The notes: generated by a model not told the origin, from the sequence alone. A stretch of DNA of 64,000 bases from JBBWZH01 sp035544115 (GCA_963714145.1 OY970235.1:6262001-6326000); one strand, 5' to 3'; positions 35,302 through 43,983 are shown, counted from the first letter of the stretch. A program made the numbers and translations.

Positions 35302-36267
35302 CTACATACCCTCCAAGGTGGACCGCATCGAGGCGAACCCGGAGAAGCGGACGATCAACAGCGAGAGCCCGGTCCCGAGCAGCACCAGCACGGTGGCGAT
35401 CGCGGACGCGTAGCCCAGCTCGTAGTTGGTGAACCCGGTGCGGTACATGACGTACGGCAGCACCCGGGTCGCGCCGCCCGGCCCGCCGTCGGTCAGCAGC
35501 AGCACGGTCTCGAAGTAGGTGAGCGAGCCGACGATCATGATCGTGGACGACGTGACGATCGTGTTGCGGAGCTGCGGCAGGGTGATGTTGCGGAACATGC
35601 CCCACCGGCTGGCCCCGTCGATGGTGGCCGCGTCGTACAGCGACTGCGGGATGTTCCGCGCGGCGGACTGGTAGAGCAGCGCGTGGAACGGCACGAACTG
35701 CCAGCTCACCACCAGCACGATCGCGGCCAGCGCGCCGGCGTCCCGGCCGAGCAGGTTCAGCCCGTCCACCCGGCCCAGCCAGTGCCCGAACGACGCGTCC
35801 AGCCCGAAGTTCGGGTCGAGCACCGACCGCCAGGTCAGCGCCACCGCCGCCGCGGACAGCAGCAGCGGGACGAAGAAGATCGCCGACAGCACCGCCCGGT
35901 TGCGCTGCTTGCCGGCCGACCAGACCCCGATGCCCATCGACAGCACGGTCTGGGTCGCCCAGCACAGCGCGCTGAGGAAGAACGTCCGGCCCAGCGACGA
36001 CAGCACGTCGTGGCTGGTGAACAACCGCCGCCAGTTGTCCGTGCCGGTGAACTTCGGATCCCCCACCGCGTTCCAGTCGGTGAACGACAGGAACACCACC
36101 AGGACCAGCGGGAAGACCGCGAAGAACAGGAAGAAGAGCGCGGCCGGGAGCACGTAGAGTGCCCCCGGCCGCGGTGCCCGGTCAGAACCCAGGGCCGGGC
36201 GCCCGCGGCCACGCCTGGCGCGCTCTGCGGCGGCGAGTGCTCCAGGCGTGGCCGCCGTCGTGGTCAC
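35302..36267 (-). CDS. Sugar ABC transporter permease, MalF type
   Basis: 321 residues. GTG 36267 overlaps the stop of the binding-protein gene (GTGA), indicating translational coupling. The first helix is ALYVLPAALFFLFFAVFPLVLVVFLSF; the EAA loop reads SLYDAATIDGASRWGMFRNITLPQLRN. It is the second gene of a binding protein-MalF-MalG operon for oligosaccharide uptake. The GH10 and GH3 neighbours suggest xylooligosaccharides. Confidence 0.92.
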   Translation of the reverse strand: MTTTAATPGALAAAERARRGRGRPALGSDRAPRPGALYVLPAALFFLFFAVFPLVLVVFLSFTDWNAVGDPKFTGTDNWRRLFTSHDVLSSLGRTFFLSALCWATQTVLSMGIGVWSAGKQRNRAVLSAIFFVPLLLSAAAVALTWRSVLDPNFGLDASFGHWLGRVDGLNLLGRDAGALAAIVLVVSWQFVPFHALLYQSAARNIPQSLYDAATIDGASRWGMFRNITLPQLRNTIVTSSTIMIVGSLTYFETVLLLTDGGPGGATRVLPYVMYRTGFTNYELGYASAIATVLVLLGTGLSLLIVRFSGFASMRSTLEGM

Positions 36268-37592
36268 TGCAGGGCCACCATCGCGTCCACGAAGCCCTTC
36301 GCGTCGAGCTTGCGGAGGAAGACCTTCTGCAGGTTGTCCAGCATCGGCTGGGCGTACTTGTTGTCGATCGCCTGGTCCCAGGACAGCGTGAACGCCGGCG
36401 CGTCCTTGACCATGTTGTAGACGACCTTGGCGAACTCCGGGCTGGGCGAGGCGCTCAGCCGGGATTCCACGTCGGCCACCGGCGGGACGTCGCCGGCCTT
36501 GATGAAGTCGTCCACGTAGGCGTCGCCGGCCATCTCCTGCTTCAGGAAGTCGGTGGCCGCCTGCACGCTCTTGGACGACGAGGTGATCGAGAAGTAGTTG
36601 GTGGGGTTGCCGACGATGTTCTTCGGGTCGCCCTTGCCGCCCTCGACGGCCGGGAAGTTGGCCCACCCCAGCCCGCCCTTGGCGAACTTGGGCTGCTGGT
36701 CGACCTGGTTGGTGTACTCCCAGGAGCCCATCAGGTGCATCGCGGCCCGGCCCTTGGCGAAGAAGGTGCCGGCGCCGCCCTCCTCGTAGCCGACGGAGGC
36801 GAAGTTGGACGCGAACCCGCCGGCCTCGACCAGGCTGGTGATCGCTTCCAGCGCCTGGGTCAGCTCCGGCTGCCGCCAGGCGTCCTTCTCGTTCGCGGCC
36901 ACCTTGCCGAACACCTCCGGGCCGCCGAACCGGTCGGTCAGGTACTCCAGCCACATCAGCAGGGTCCAGCTCTGGTTGCCGGCCAGGGCGAACGGCGCGA
37001 TGCCGGCGGCCTTGAACTTGGGGATCTGGCTCATCATCTCGGCCCAGTTGGTGGGCGGGGCGGCCACGCCGGCCTTGCTGAACGCGTCCTTGTTGGTGAA
37101 GAGGATGACCGGCTGCATGCCCCGCAGCGGGACACCGTAGAACTTGCCGTCGATCTTGCCGGCGTCCAGCACGGCGGGCAGGAACTTGGCCTTGAAGGCC
37201 GGGTCGGCGTCGAAGACCGGGGTGAGGTCCTGCAGCAGGCCGCTCTGCACGTAGGTGCGGATGCTGCCGCCGCCCCAGTTGAAGAACACGTCCGGCTTGT
37301 TCGGGCTGCCCATCGAGACCCGCAGCTTGTTCGTGTACGACTTGTTCTGGAACGGCACCAGTTTGGCCTTGGTGGCGGATTTGCCGTTGAACCGGCTGAT
37401 CGCGGCCTGCTGGACCCGGTTCTGCACCTGGTCCTGCAGGGCCCAGATCTGGAACTCACCGCCGGCGCTGCCGCCGCTCGGGGTGGAACTGGAGCCGGCG
37501 CTGCAGCCGGCTGTGCCCAGGGCGAGCGCGCCGGCGCCAGCGCCCATCAGGCCAATGAAGCTTCTACGGGAGACGGGCTCACTCGACGTCAT
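36264..37592 (-). CDS. Extracellular sugar-binding lipoprotein of the xylan-linked importer
   Basis: 442 residues. ATG 37592 is preferred because GAAGGAA precedes it; a GTG at 37607 overlaps this site. The N-terminus SRRSFIGLMGAGAGALALGTAGC combines a twin-arginine-like pair with a lipobox, so Cys30 is lipidated. The rest is a family 1 solute-binding protein (FQIWALQDQVQNRVQQAAISRFN; GGSIRTYVQSGLLQDLTPV; GRAAMHLMGSWEYTNQV). It captures oligosaccharides at the cell surface and is the first gene of the operon, behind a strong promoter at 37677-37705. Resembles BxlE; xylobiose binding is inferred. Confidence 0.92.
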   Translation of the reverse strand: MTSSEPVSRRSFIGLMGAGAGALALGTAGCSAGSSSTPSGGSAGGEFQIWALQDQVQNRVQQAAISRFNGKSATKAKLVPFQNKSYTNKLRVSMGSPNKPDVFFNWGGGSIRTYVQSGLLQDLTPVFDADPAFKAKFLPAVLDAGKIDGKFYGVPLRGMQPVILFTNKDAFSKAGVAAPPTNWAEMMSQIPKFKAAGIAPFALAGNQSWTLLMWLEYLTDRFGGPEVFGKVAANEKDAWRQPELTQALEAITSLVEAGGFASNFASVGYEEGGAGTFFAKGRAAMHLMGSWEYTNQVDQQPKFAKGGLGWANFPAVEGGKGDPKNIVGNPTNYFSITSSSKSVQAATDFLKQEMAGDAYVDDFIKAGDVPPVADVESRLSASPSPEFAKVVYNMVKDAPAFTLSWDQAIDNKYAQPMLDNLQKVFLRKLDAKGFVDAMVALQ

Positions 37593-37629
37593 GGCCGGTT
37601 CCTTCACGGATGGGGGCCTGCGGGTTACC

Positions 37630-37705
37630 AGCGGAATGTTTCGGTAGTGCTGCGGTACTTTTCAGGACCTTGGCGCAAGGTACGACCACGTGAACAGCCG
37701 GTCAA
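37630..37705 (-). promoter_or_regulatory. Promoter of the sugar importer operon
   Basis: On the minus strand TTGACC (37705-37700), a 17-base spacer and TACCTT (37682-37677) are a good sigma-70-type promoter. Downstream the sequence CTGAAAAGTACCG and later CTACCGAAACATTCC resembles the start region of the xylanase gene (CTGAAAAGTAACCGG at 33022), suggesting common control. Confidence 0.65.
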
Positions 37706-37762
37706 CCCCTCGGAATGGGCGACTGTAGGCGTTATCGTAACGTGACGTCCAGGTCTCGACGG

Positions 37763-37784
37763 TCGGAAAGCGTTCCGAAAACAT
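37763..37784. promoter_or_regulatory. CCGAAA-type operator upstream of the GH3 gene
   Basis: CGGAAAGCGTTCCG (37764-37777) is a palindrome (CGGAA-AGCG-TTCCG) and is continued by CCGAAAACAT, so it also forms an 11-bp direct repeat. It sits in the divergent region between the binding-protein and GH3 genes. Confidence 0.6.
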
Positions 37785-37890
37785 GTCGGGAACTGTCGCC
37801 CCACCCATGGCGCAGCTCCACCGCTGGCGCTTCCACCGGCCGGGGTCCGTACCACGGGCTGCCGGCCGCCACGAGACAGGACGGACCCGG

Positions 37891-40419
37891 ATGCCGACTG
37901 ACGACCACGGGGACGGCAACCTCGCCACGACCGGCACCAGCCTGGCGCCGGCACCGAACGGCGAGCCGAACGGTGAGCCGACCCGGAACGGCGACCGGCC
38001 CCGCTGGCAGGACCGCACCCTCCCGGCCGAGGAGCGGGTCACCGACCTGCTGGCCAGGATGACGCTGGCGGAGAAGATCGGACAGCTGCGGGGGGTGTGG
38101 GTCAACGCCGGCGGCGGCGACGGGGTGGCGCCGCACCAGCACGACTTCAGCGAGGAGCGGGGGTTCGACTGGGCCGAGATGATCTCGGCCGGGCTGGGCC
38201 AGCTGACCCGCCCGTTCGGCACCGCTCCGGTCACGCCGGACACCGGGGCGCACGCGCTGGCCCGGGCCCAGGCGGAGATCATCGCGGCCAGCCGGTTCGG
38301 TATCCCGGCGCTGGCCCACGAGGAATGCCTGACCGGCTTCATGACCTGGGGCGCCACCATCTACCCGACGCCGCTGGCCTGGGCCGCCACGTTCGACCCG
38401 ACGCTGGTCGAGCGGATGGCCGGGCAGATCGGCGCGGCCATGCGCGGCGTCGGCGTGCACCAGGGCCTGGCGCCGGTGCTGGACGTCAGCCGGGACCACC
38501 GCTGGGGCCGCACCGAGGAGACCCTCGGCGAGGACCCGTACCTGGTCGCCACCCTCGGCACCGCGTACGTCCGCGGCCTGCAGGCGGCCGGGGTGATCGC
38601 CACCCTGAAGCACTTCGCCGGCTACTCCGGCTCCCGCGCCGGCCGCAACTTCGGGCCGGTCGGGGTCGGGCCGCGGGAGCTCGCCGACGTGCTGCTGCCG
38701 CCGTTCGAGATGGCCGTCCGGGACGGCGAGGCCCGCTCGGCGATGGCCTCGTACGCCGAGGTGGACGGGATGCCGGCCACCGCCGACCCGCGGCTGCTGA
38801 CCGAACTGCTGCGCGGCACCTGGGGGTTCCGCGGCACCGTGGTGGCCGACTACTTCGCCGTCTCGTTCCTCGAATCGCAGCACCAGGTCGGCGGCAACCA
38901 GGCCGAGGCCGCCGCGCTGGCGCTCACCGCCGGGGTGGACGTGGAACTGCCGGCCGCCCGCTGCTACGCCGAGCCGCTGCTGGCCGCGATCCGGGCCGGC
39001 CTGGTGCCCGAGTCGCTGGTGGACGGGGCGGCCCGCCGGGTGCTGGTGCAGAAATGCGAGCTGGGCCTGCTGGACCCCGGCTGGAATCCGACACCACCAG
39101 CGCTGGCTGCTAGTTCAGGTCGTTCCGGTCAAAGCACAGCAGTTGGGGTCACAATGGATGGCGTGGACGATGCCGGGCTGAGCGTGGCGCTGCTCGACGG
39201 CGCCCCGGCGGGCATCGACCTCGACCCACCGGCCAACCGGCAGCTGGCCCGGGAGATCGCCGAGCAGGCGGTCGTACTGCTGTCCAACACCGGCACCCTG
39301 CCACTGCCGGCGGACGCCTCGATCGCGTTGGTCGGCCCGCAGGCGGACGACCCGAGGGGGATGCTCGGCTGCTACACCTTCCCCATTCACGTCGGCAGCC
39401 AGCACCCGGAGCTGCCGCTGGGCGTGCCGATCCCGACCGTGCTGGCGGCGCTGCGGGCCGAGTTGCCGGCGGCCCGGATCGAGCACGCGCCCGGCTGCAC
39501 TGTGGACGGCCCGGACCGGTCCGGCTTCGGCCCGGCCGTCGCCGCCGCCCGCGGCGCCGACGTCTGTATCGCCGTGCTGGGCGACCGGGCCGGCCTGTTC
39601 GGCCGCGGCACCGTGGGCGAGGGCTCGGACGTGACCGACCTACGGCTACCCGGCGTGCAGGCCGACCTGCTGACCGACCTGCTGGACGCGGGCACGCCGG
39701 TGGTGCTGGTGCTGCTCACCGGCCGGCCGTATGCGCTGGGCGGGTGGGCCGGCCGGCTGGCCGCGGTGGTGCAGGCGTTCTTCCCGGGCGAGGAGGGCGG
39801 GCCGGCGGTCGCCGGCGTGCTCAGCGGCCGGGTCAACCCGTCCGGGCGGCTGCCGGTGAGCATGCCGCGGGAAACCGGCGGGCAGCCGGCCAGCTACCTG
39901 GCCCCGCTGCTCGGCCGGCAGACCGAGGTGTCCTCCGTGGACCCGACCGCGCTGTTCCCGTTCGGCCACGGCCGGTCGTACACCACGTTCGAGTGGGCCG
40001 ACCCGCACGCCGCGGGCCGGCCGGTCGGCCCGGCGGAGACGGTGGAGGCCGGCACCGACGGCACGGTCAGCGTCTCGGTCGCGGTGACGAACACCGGCGA
40101 CCGGGCCGGCACCGACGTGGTGCAGCTGTACCTGCACGACCCGGTGGCCCAGGTGACCCGGCCGGTGATGCGGCTGATCGGGTACAGCCAGGTGCGGCTG
40201 CAGCCGGGCGAGACCCGCCGGGTCGGCTTCGGAGTGCACGCCGACCTGACCTCGTTCACCGGCCGGGACGGCCGCCGGGTGGTCGAGCCGGGCGAGCTGG
40301 AGCTGCGGCTGGCGGCGTCCAGCGTGGACATCCGGGAAGTGGTGCGGGTGCGGCTCACCGGCCCGGAGCGGGTGGTCGACCACCGGCGCCAACTGGTGGC
40401 CCCGGCCACGGTGCGGTGA
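37891..40419 (+). CDS. Cytoplasmic GH3 beta-xylosidase/beta-glucosidase
   Basis: 842 residues from ATG 37891; ATG 37783 and 37807 in the same frame are possible but lack better sites and overlap the operator. No signal peptide. The GH3 N-domain shows GVHQGLAPVLDVSRDHRWGRTEET and the nucleophile Asp320 in GTVVADYF. The C-domain and an FnIII-like end (VMRLIGYSQVRLQPGETRRVGFGV) are complete. A linker at ~410-430 (ASSGRSGQSTAVGVTMDGVD) is coded by less GC-rich DNA than its surroundings. Divergent from the importer, it is placed like BxlA and probably hydrolyses imported xylooligosaccharides. Confidence 0.92.
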   Translation: MPTDDHGDGNLATTGTSLAPAPNGEPNGEPTRNGDRPRWQDRTLPAEERVTDLLARMTLAEKIGQLRGVWVNAGGGDGVAPHQHDFSEERGFDWAEMISAGLGQLTRPFGTAPVTPDTGAHALARAQAEIIAASRFGIPALAHEECLTGFMTWGATIYPTPLAWAATFDPTLVERMAGQIGAAMRGVGVHQGLAPVLDVSRDHRWGRTEETLGEDPYLVATLGTAYVRGLQAAGVIATLKHFAGYSGSRAGRNFGPVGVGPRELADVLLPPFEMAVRDGEARSAMASYAEVDGMPATADPRLLTELLRGTWGFRGTVVADYFAVSFLESQHQVGGNQAEAAALALTAGVDVELPAARCYAEPLLAAIRAGLVPESLVDGAARRVLVQKCELGLLDPGWNPTPPALAASSGRSGQSTAVGVTMDGVDDAGLSVALLDGAPAGIDLDPPANRQLAREIAEQAVVLLSNTGTLPLPADASIALVGPQADDPRGMLGCYTFPIHVGSQHPELPLGVPIPTVLAALRAELPAARIEHAPGCTVDGPDRSGFGPAVAAARGADVCIAVLGDRAGLFGRGTVGEGSDVTDLRLPGVQADLLTDLLDAGTPVVLVLLTGRPYALGGWAGRLAAVVQAFFPGEEGGPAVAGVLSGRVNPSGRLPVSMPRETGGQPASYLAPLLGRQTEVSSVDPTALFPFGHGRSYTTFEWADPHAAGRPVGPAETVEAGTDGTVSVSVAVTNTGDRAGTDVVQLYLHDPVAQVTRPVMRLIGYSQVRLQPGETRRVGFGVHADLTSFTGRDGRRVVEPGELELRLAASSVDIREVVRVRLTGPERVVDHRRQLVAPATVR

Positions 40420-40499
40420 CAGCGTGACGACGGTGGAGGTGGTGCTGCGGTGCGGGAGGGCTGCGCGCCAGCTGGCCTGACGGCCGGCGCGGTGCGGCG

Positions 40500-41288
40500 G
40501 TGACCGGATTCCCCGGTGGGACCGGGGTTTCCCGGTTGCGGGTGTACGACTGGCCGGGCGCCGACGGCCTGGCCGGCGGCTCCCCGCACCTGCATACCGC
40601 CTGCACCGAGGGCTACCTGGTGCTCGCCGGTACCGGCACGGCCGAGACGCTGTGCGGCTCCGGCTACACCGAGACCCCGCTGATCCCCGGCGGCCTGCTC
40701 TGGTTCACCCCCGGCACGGTGCACCGGCTGGTGAACATCAGCGGCGACCTGCAGGTACTCGCGATCATGCAGAACGGCCTGCCGAACGCCGCCGACTCGG
40801 TGCTGACCTTCCCGCCGGCGGTGCTCGCCGACCCGGTGGCGTACGAGCGGGCGGCCAGCCTGCCGCCGGGGCCGGGCCCGGGCGGCGGCCGGCCGGGCAC
40901 CGGCAACGCCTGGGCCGAGGCCGCCCGGCAGCGCCGCGACCTGGCCGTGGAGGGCTACCTGCTGCTGCGCGAGCACGTCATCGCGGACGGCCCGGCGGCG
41001 CTGCGGTCGCTGCACGTGGCCGCCGCCCGACTGGTCCGCTCGCAGGCGGCGAAGTGGCTGGAGCAGTGGCGGGAAGGCCCGCTGGCCCAGGCCATCCGGA
41101 CCGGCGAGCAGCTGCACGAGCTGGCCGCCGGACGCAGCGATCACCTGGCCCAGTCGGCCGCGTACCGGGTCGACCCACCCCCGGGTCCGGACGGTTGGGG
41201 CATGTGCGGCCGGCTGGAGACCTGGGACATCGACCGCGGCTACCCGGCGTTCGAGTCCACACTGGACTGGTCGGCCGCGGACGACTGA
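40500..41288 (+). CDS. Cupin-domain protein in the xylan locus
   Basis: 262 residues from GTG 40500, 80 bases after the GH3 gene. The N-terminal half is a cupin: PHLHTACTEGYLVLAGTGTAETL (first metal motif, with H-x-H and Glu) and GLLWFTPGTVHRLVN (second motif, His). The C-terminal half (NAWAEAARQRRDLAVEGYLLLREHVIADGPAALRSLHVAAARLV) is helical and unfamiliar. Probably cytosolic, possibly a sugar-modifying enzyme or sensor. The 3' end overlaps the convergent PadR gene by 49 bases. Function not assigned. Confidence 0.7.
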   Translation: MTGFPGGTGVSRLRVYDWPGADGLAGGSPHLHTACTEGYLVLAGTGTAETLCGSGYTETPLIPGGLLWFTPGTVHRLVNISGDLQVLAIMQNGLPNAADSVLTFPPAVLADPVAYERAASLPPGPGPGGGRPGTGNAWAEAARQRRDLAVEGYLLLREHVIADGPAALRSLHVAAARLVRSQAAKWLEQWREGPLAQAIRTGEQLHELAAGRSDHLAQSAAYRVDPPPGPDGWGMCGRLETWDIDRGYPAFESTLDWSAADD

Positions 41289-41695
41289 CCGGCAGCCGCG
41301 GCCCACCGGATCTGAACGTCCACATCGGACGGCGCGGGTAGCAGCGGCGCGGATCCGGAGGCGGAGCTCTGGCTGCGCCGGTACCGGTCCAGGTAGTCGT
41401 CCAGGGTGCGCATGGTGTCGTGCACCTCGCGCACCGTCTCCGCCAGCGCCCGGTGACCCTCGTCGGTCAGGTGGTAGGTGCGCCGGGCCGGCCCGGCGTC
41501 CGACGGGCGCCAGACGGAGCGGGCCAGGCCGAGGCGTTCCAGTGCCCGCAACGTTCGGTAGACAGTGCCGGAGTCGCCGTCGCCCACCCCGAACGGCTTC
41601 AGCCGGTCCGCCAGCTCGTACCCGTGCCCCGGCCGCTCCTTCAGCAGCAGCAACAAGCAAGGTCGCAGGAACTGGCGTGGCTCGCAGATGCGCAT
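41240..41695 (-). CDS. PadR-family transcriptional regulator
   Basis: 151 residues. The winged helix is clear: FLRPCLLLLLKERPGHGYELADRLKPFGVGDGDSGTVYRTLRALERLGLARSVW, followed by RRTYHLTDEGHRALAETVREV, the PadR signature. A helical C-terminus ends in a Ser/Ala-rich tail that overlaps the convergent cupin gene. PadR proteins usually bind next to their own or a neighbouring gene and respond to small aromatic or drug-like ligands; the target here is unknown. Confidence 0.9.
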   Translation of the reverse strand: MRICEPRQFLRPCLLLLLKERPGHGYELADRLKPFGVGDGDSGTVYRTLRALERLGLARSVWRPSDAGPARRTYHLTDEGHRALAETVREVHDTMRTLDDYLDRYRRSQSSASGSAPLLPAPSDVDVQIRWAAAAGQSSAADQSSVDSNAG

Positions 41696-42049
41696 GCCTC
41701 ACCCGCCTTTGCGGTAGCCCCGAGGTAACCGGACCTCCCCTACGGCGAGCATTCCCGCGCCGCACCGATGGCACACACTTGTCTCATTCTGTGGACGTCC
41801 AGGTTGTCCAGGCCACTTGTCCGGAGAGTGCCATCCGCCAGCCATCGTGGGCTTTACACCGAGATAGCGGGACCGTAGCCTGCCTGTGAGAGCGCTCTCT
41901 CCGGCGCTTCCGGCCATCTGTCGGATCGACCTGACCCGCCGCGGCGTGCGCGGTCAGGCGGAACGTCCCGTTGCGGTACGGCAACGTTCTACCCAGATGG
42001 ACCCCGGCGCGCCGGTCCTCTTACCGGTACGCCGACAGGAGAAGGCAAA
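41696..42049. other. Intergenic region with endoglucanase promoter
   Basis: 354 bases with no supported gene. It contains the PadR upstream region, the promoter at 41853-41881, the operator at 41886-41901 and ~150 bases of leader before the TTG start of the endoglucanase. Confidence 0.6.
41853..41901 (+). promoter_or_regulatory. Endoglucanase promoter with CebR-type operator at the start site
   Basis: TTTACA (41853-41858), a 17-base spacer and TAGCCT (41876-41881) form a good promoter. GTGAGAGCGCTCTCTC (41886-41901) starts four bases after the -10 box, so it covers the transcription start. It differs at one position from the perfect palindrome at 30462. This geometry fits simple repression by a LacI-family protein. 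Confidence 0.72.
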
Positions 42050-43660
42050 TTGATCAGGACACCTCGCGGCCTGGCCGCGCGAATTACCGGGCTGGCCGGC
42101 GCGCTCGCGCTCGCTGCCGCCGCCGCGACCGCCGTCACCGTAGCCACCACGACAGCCCCTGCCTACGCCGCCGGCGCGGGCACCGGCTTCCTCAGCGCGT
42201 CCGGGGCGCACCTGGTCGACTCGACCGGCGCGACCGTGCGGCTGACCGGGCTGAACTGGTTCGGCATGGAGACCGACAACAAGACCTTCCACGGGCTCTG
42301 GGCCAACGTGACCTGGCGCTCGATGATGGATCACATGGCCCAGCTGGGCTACAACACGATCCGGATCCCGTACACGGACGACGCGCTGCGCGCGGGCGCC
42401 CAGGCCACCAGCGTGAACACGTTCACCAACCCGGATCTGGTGGGCCTGTCCCCGCTGCAGATCCTGGACAAAGTGATCGACTACGCCGGCACCAAGGGCA
42501 TGCGGGTCTTCCTCGACCGGCACCGGCCGACCGCAGCCGGGCAGACCGCGCTCTGGTACAACGCGGCCACCCCGGAGAGCCTGTGGATCAGCAACATGCA
42601 GATGCTGGCCACCCGGTACCGGAGCAACCCCACGGTCGTCGGCATCGACCTGCACAACGAGCCGCACGCGGACGGCACCGAACCGCAGAGCACCGGCTCC
42701 TGCTGGGGCTGCGGCGACACCACCCGGGACTGGCGGCTGGCCGCCGAGCGGGCCGGCAACGCGGTACTGCAGTCGAACCCGGACTGGCTGATCATCGTCG
42801 AGGGCATCAGCTGCCTCAGCGGCGGCAACGCCAACATCTGGGACAACATCCCGGACGCGCCCTGTGGCTGGTGGGGCGGCAACCTGTCCGGCGCGCGGCA
42901 GTTCCCGGTCCGGCTGAGCAAGCCGAGCAAGCTGGTCTACTCGGCGCACGAGTACGGCCTCTCGGTGTTCCACCAGACCTGGTTCGACGACCCGGCGTTC
43001 CCGAACAACCTGCCGGCGATCTGGAACAACATGTGGGGCTACCTGGTGCAGCAGAACATCGCACCGGTGCTGATCGGCGAGTTCGGCAGCACGCTGGCCG
43101 ACCCGAAGGACGCCACCTGGCTGCGCGCCCTGATGCAGTACATGGGCCCCGGCACCGGCGGGATGAGCTTCACCTACTGGTCGTGGAACCCGGATTCCGG
43201 TGACACCGGCGGCATCGTGCAGGACGACTGGGTCACGGTGAACCAGAACAAGCAGACGATCCTGCAGCCGTTCCTGATCCCGCCGGTCGCCCCGGCCGGC
43301 GGTGGCCCCGGCGGCGGAACCACGGCGCCGCCGCCGACCACGTCCTGCTCCGCGACGGTGCACATCGACAACTCCTGGCAGGGTGGGTTCCAGGCCAGCG
43401 TGACGGTCCGGAACACCGGCACCGCGGCGGTCACGCCGTGGACCGCCACCTGGGCGATGCCGGCCGGCGCGACCCTGAACAACGGCTGGAACGCGACCGT
43501 GACCCAGGGCAGCGACGGAACGGTCACCGCTGCCGCGCCGAGCCATGCCCAGTCGCTCGCGGCCGGCGCCTCGGCCACGGTGGGCTTCACGGCCAACGGA
43601 GCGCTCGGTGCCGGGCCCACCGGGGTCAGGCTCAACGGCACCGCCTGCACGGCTGGCTGA
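42050..43660 (+). CDS. Secreted GH5 endoglucanase (E1-like) with CBM2
   Basis: 536 residues from TTG 42050, with AGGAG upstream. The N-terminal LAARITGLAGALALAAAAATAVTVATTTAPAYAA is a signal peptide. The catalytic domain opens GLNWFGMETDNKTFHGLWANVTWRSMMDHMAQLGYNTIRIPY, as in GH5_1 enzymes such as Acidothermus E1. Acid/base Glu204 lies in HNEPH and nucleophile Glu344 in LIGEFGS. After a Gly/Pro/Thr linker comes a CBM2 (CSATVHIDNSWQGGFQASVTVRNTG ... GWNATV ... LNGTACTAG). It cuts cellulose chains outside the cell and probably acts with the LPMO. Confidence 0.94.
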   Translation: MIRTPRGLAARITGLAGALALAAAAATAVTVATTTAPAYAAGAGTGFLSASGAHLVDSTGATVRLTGLNWFGMETDNKTFHGLWANVTWRSMMDHMAQLGYNTIRIPYTDDALRAGAQATSVNTFTNPDLVGLSPLQILDKVIDYAGTKGMRVFLDRHRPTAAGQTALWYNAATPESLWISNMQMLATRYRSNPTVVGIDLHNEPHADGTEPQSTGSCWGCGDTTRDWRLAAERAGNAVLQSNPDWLIIVEGISCLSGGNANIWDNIPDAPCGWWGGNLSGARQFPVRLSKPSKLVYSAHEYGLSVFHQTWFDDPAFPNNLPAIWNNMWGYLVQQNIAPVLIGEFGSTLADPKDATWLRALMQYMGPGTGGMSFTYWSWNPDSGDTGGIVQDDWVTVNQNKQTILQPFLIPPVAPAGGGPGGGTTAPPPTTSCSATVHIDNSWQGGFQASVTVRNTGTAAVTPWTATWAMPAGATLNNGWNATVTQGSDGTVTAAAPSHAQSLAAGASATVGFTANGALGAGPTGVRLNGTACTAG

Positions 43661-43681
43661 GCACAGCCAGGCAACCCCGCG

Positions 43682-43716
43682 GGTGCCCGGATCGGCTGAG
43701 CGCCGATCCGGGCACC
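43682..43716 (+). terminator. Terminator after the endoglucanase
   Basis: GGTGCCCGGATCGGC (43682-43696) and GCCGATCCGGGCACC (43702-43716) form a perfect 15-bp stem with a 5-nt loop TGAGC. Confidence 0.75.
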
Positions 43717-43831
43717 GGCTCCAAAGCTTCGGTGGCGACGGGTGTTTTCCTCCGGCAAGTCGGTACGGTCGCATCGTGACCGGGAGTTCCGGCGCGATGT
43801 GACAGGACTGCCCCAGACCAGCCCAGAACTA

Positions 43832-43883
43832 TTGACATCGTTGTCAGTCCGGTGTTCGATGCCGATCACCGACAACGTTGTCA
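43832..43883 (+). promoter_or_regulatory. Importer promoter flanked by two LacI-type operators
   Basis: TTGACA (43832-43837), a 17-base spacer and TTCGAT (43855-43860) make a strong promoter. TGACATCGTTGTCA (43833-43846) overlaps the -35 box and CGACAACGTTGTCA (43870-43883) lies just after the start site. Both are variants of the palindrome TGACAACGTTGTCA, centre to centre about 37 bases apart. The LacI gene at 50036, last-but-two in the same operon, is the likely binder. The leader to the GTG start is about 110 bases. Confidence 0.75.
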
Positions 43884-43983
43884 TACCGCGTCATTCCCCT
43901 CTTCCGGGCCGGCGGCGGCGCCTGCTGAGGGGCTGGTCAGCGGGTCATCGGGCATCCGCCCGCCGAGCAGGAGGGGCCGAGTA

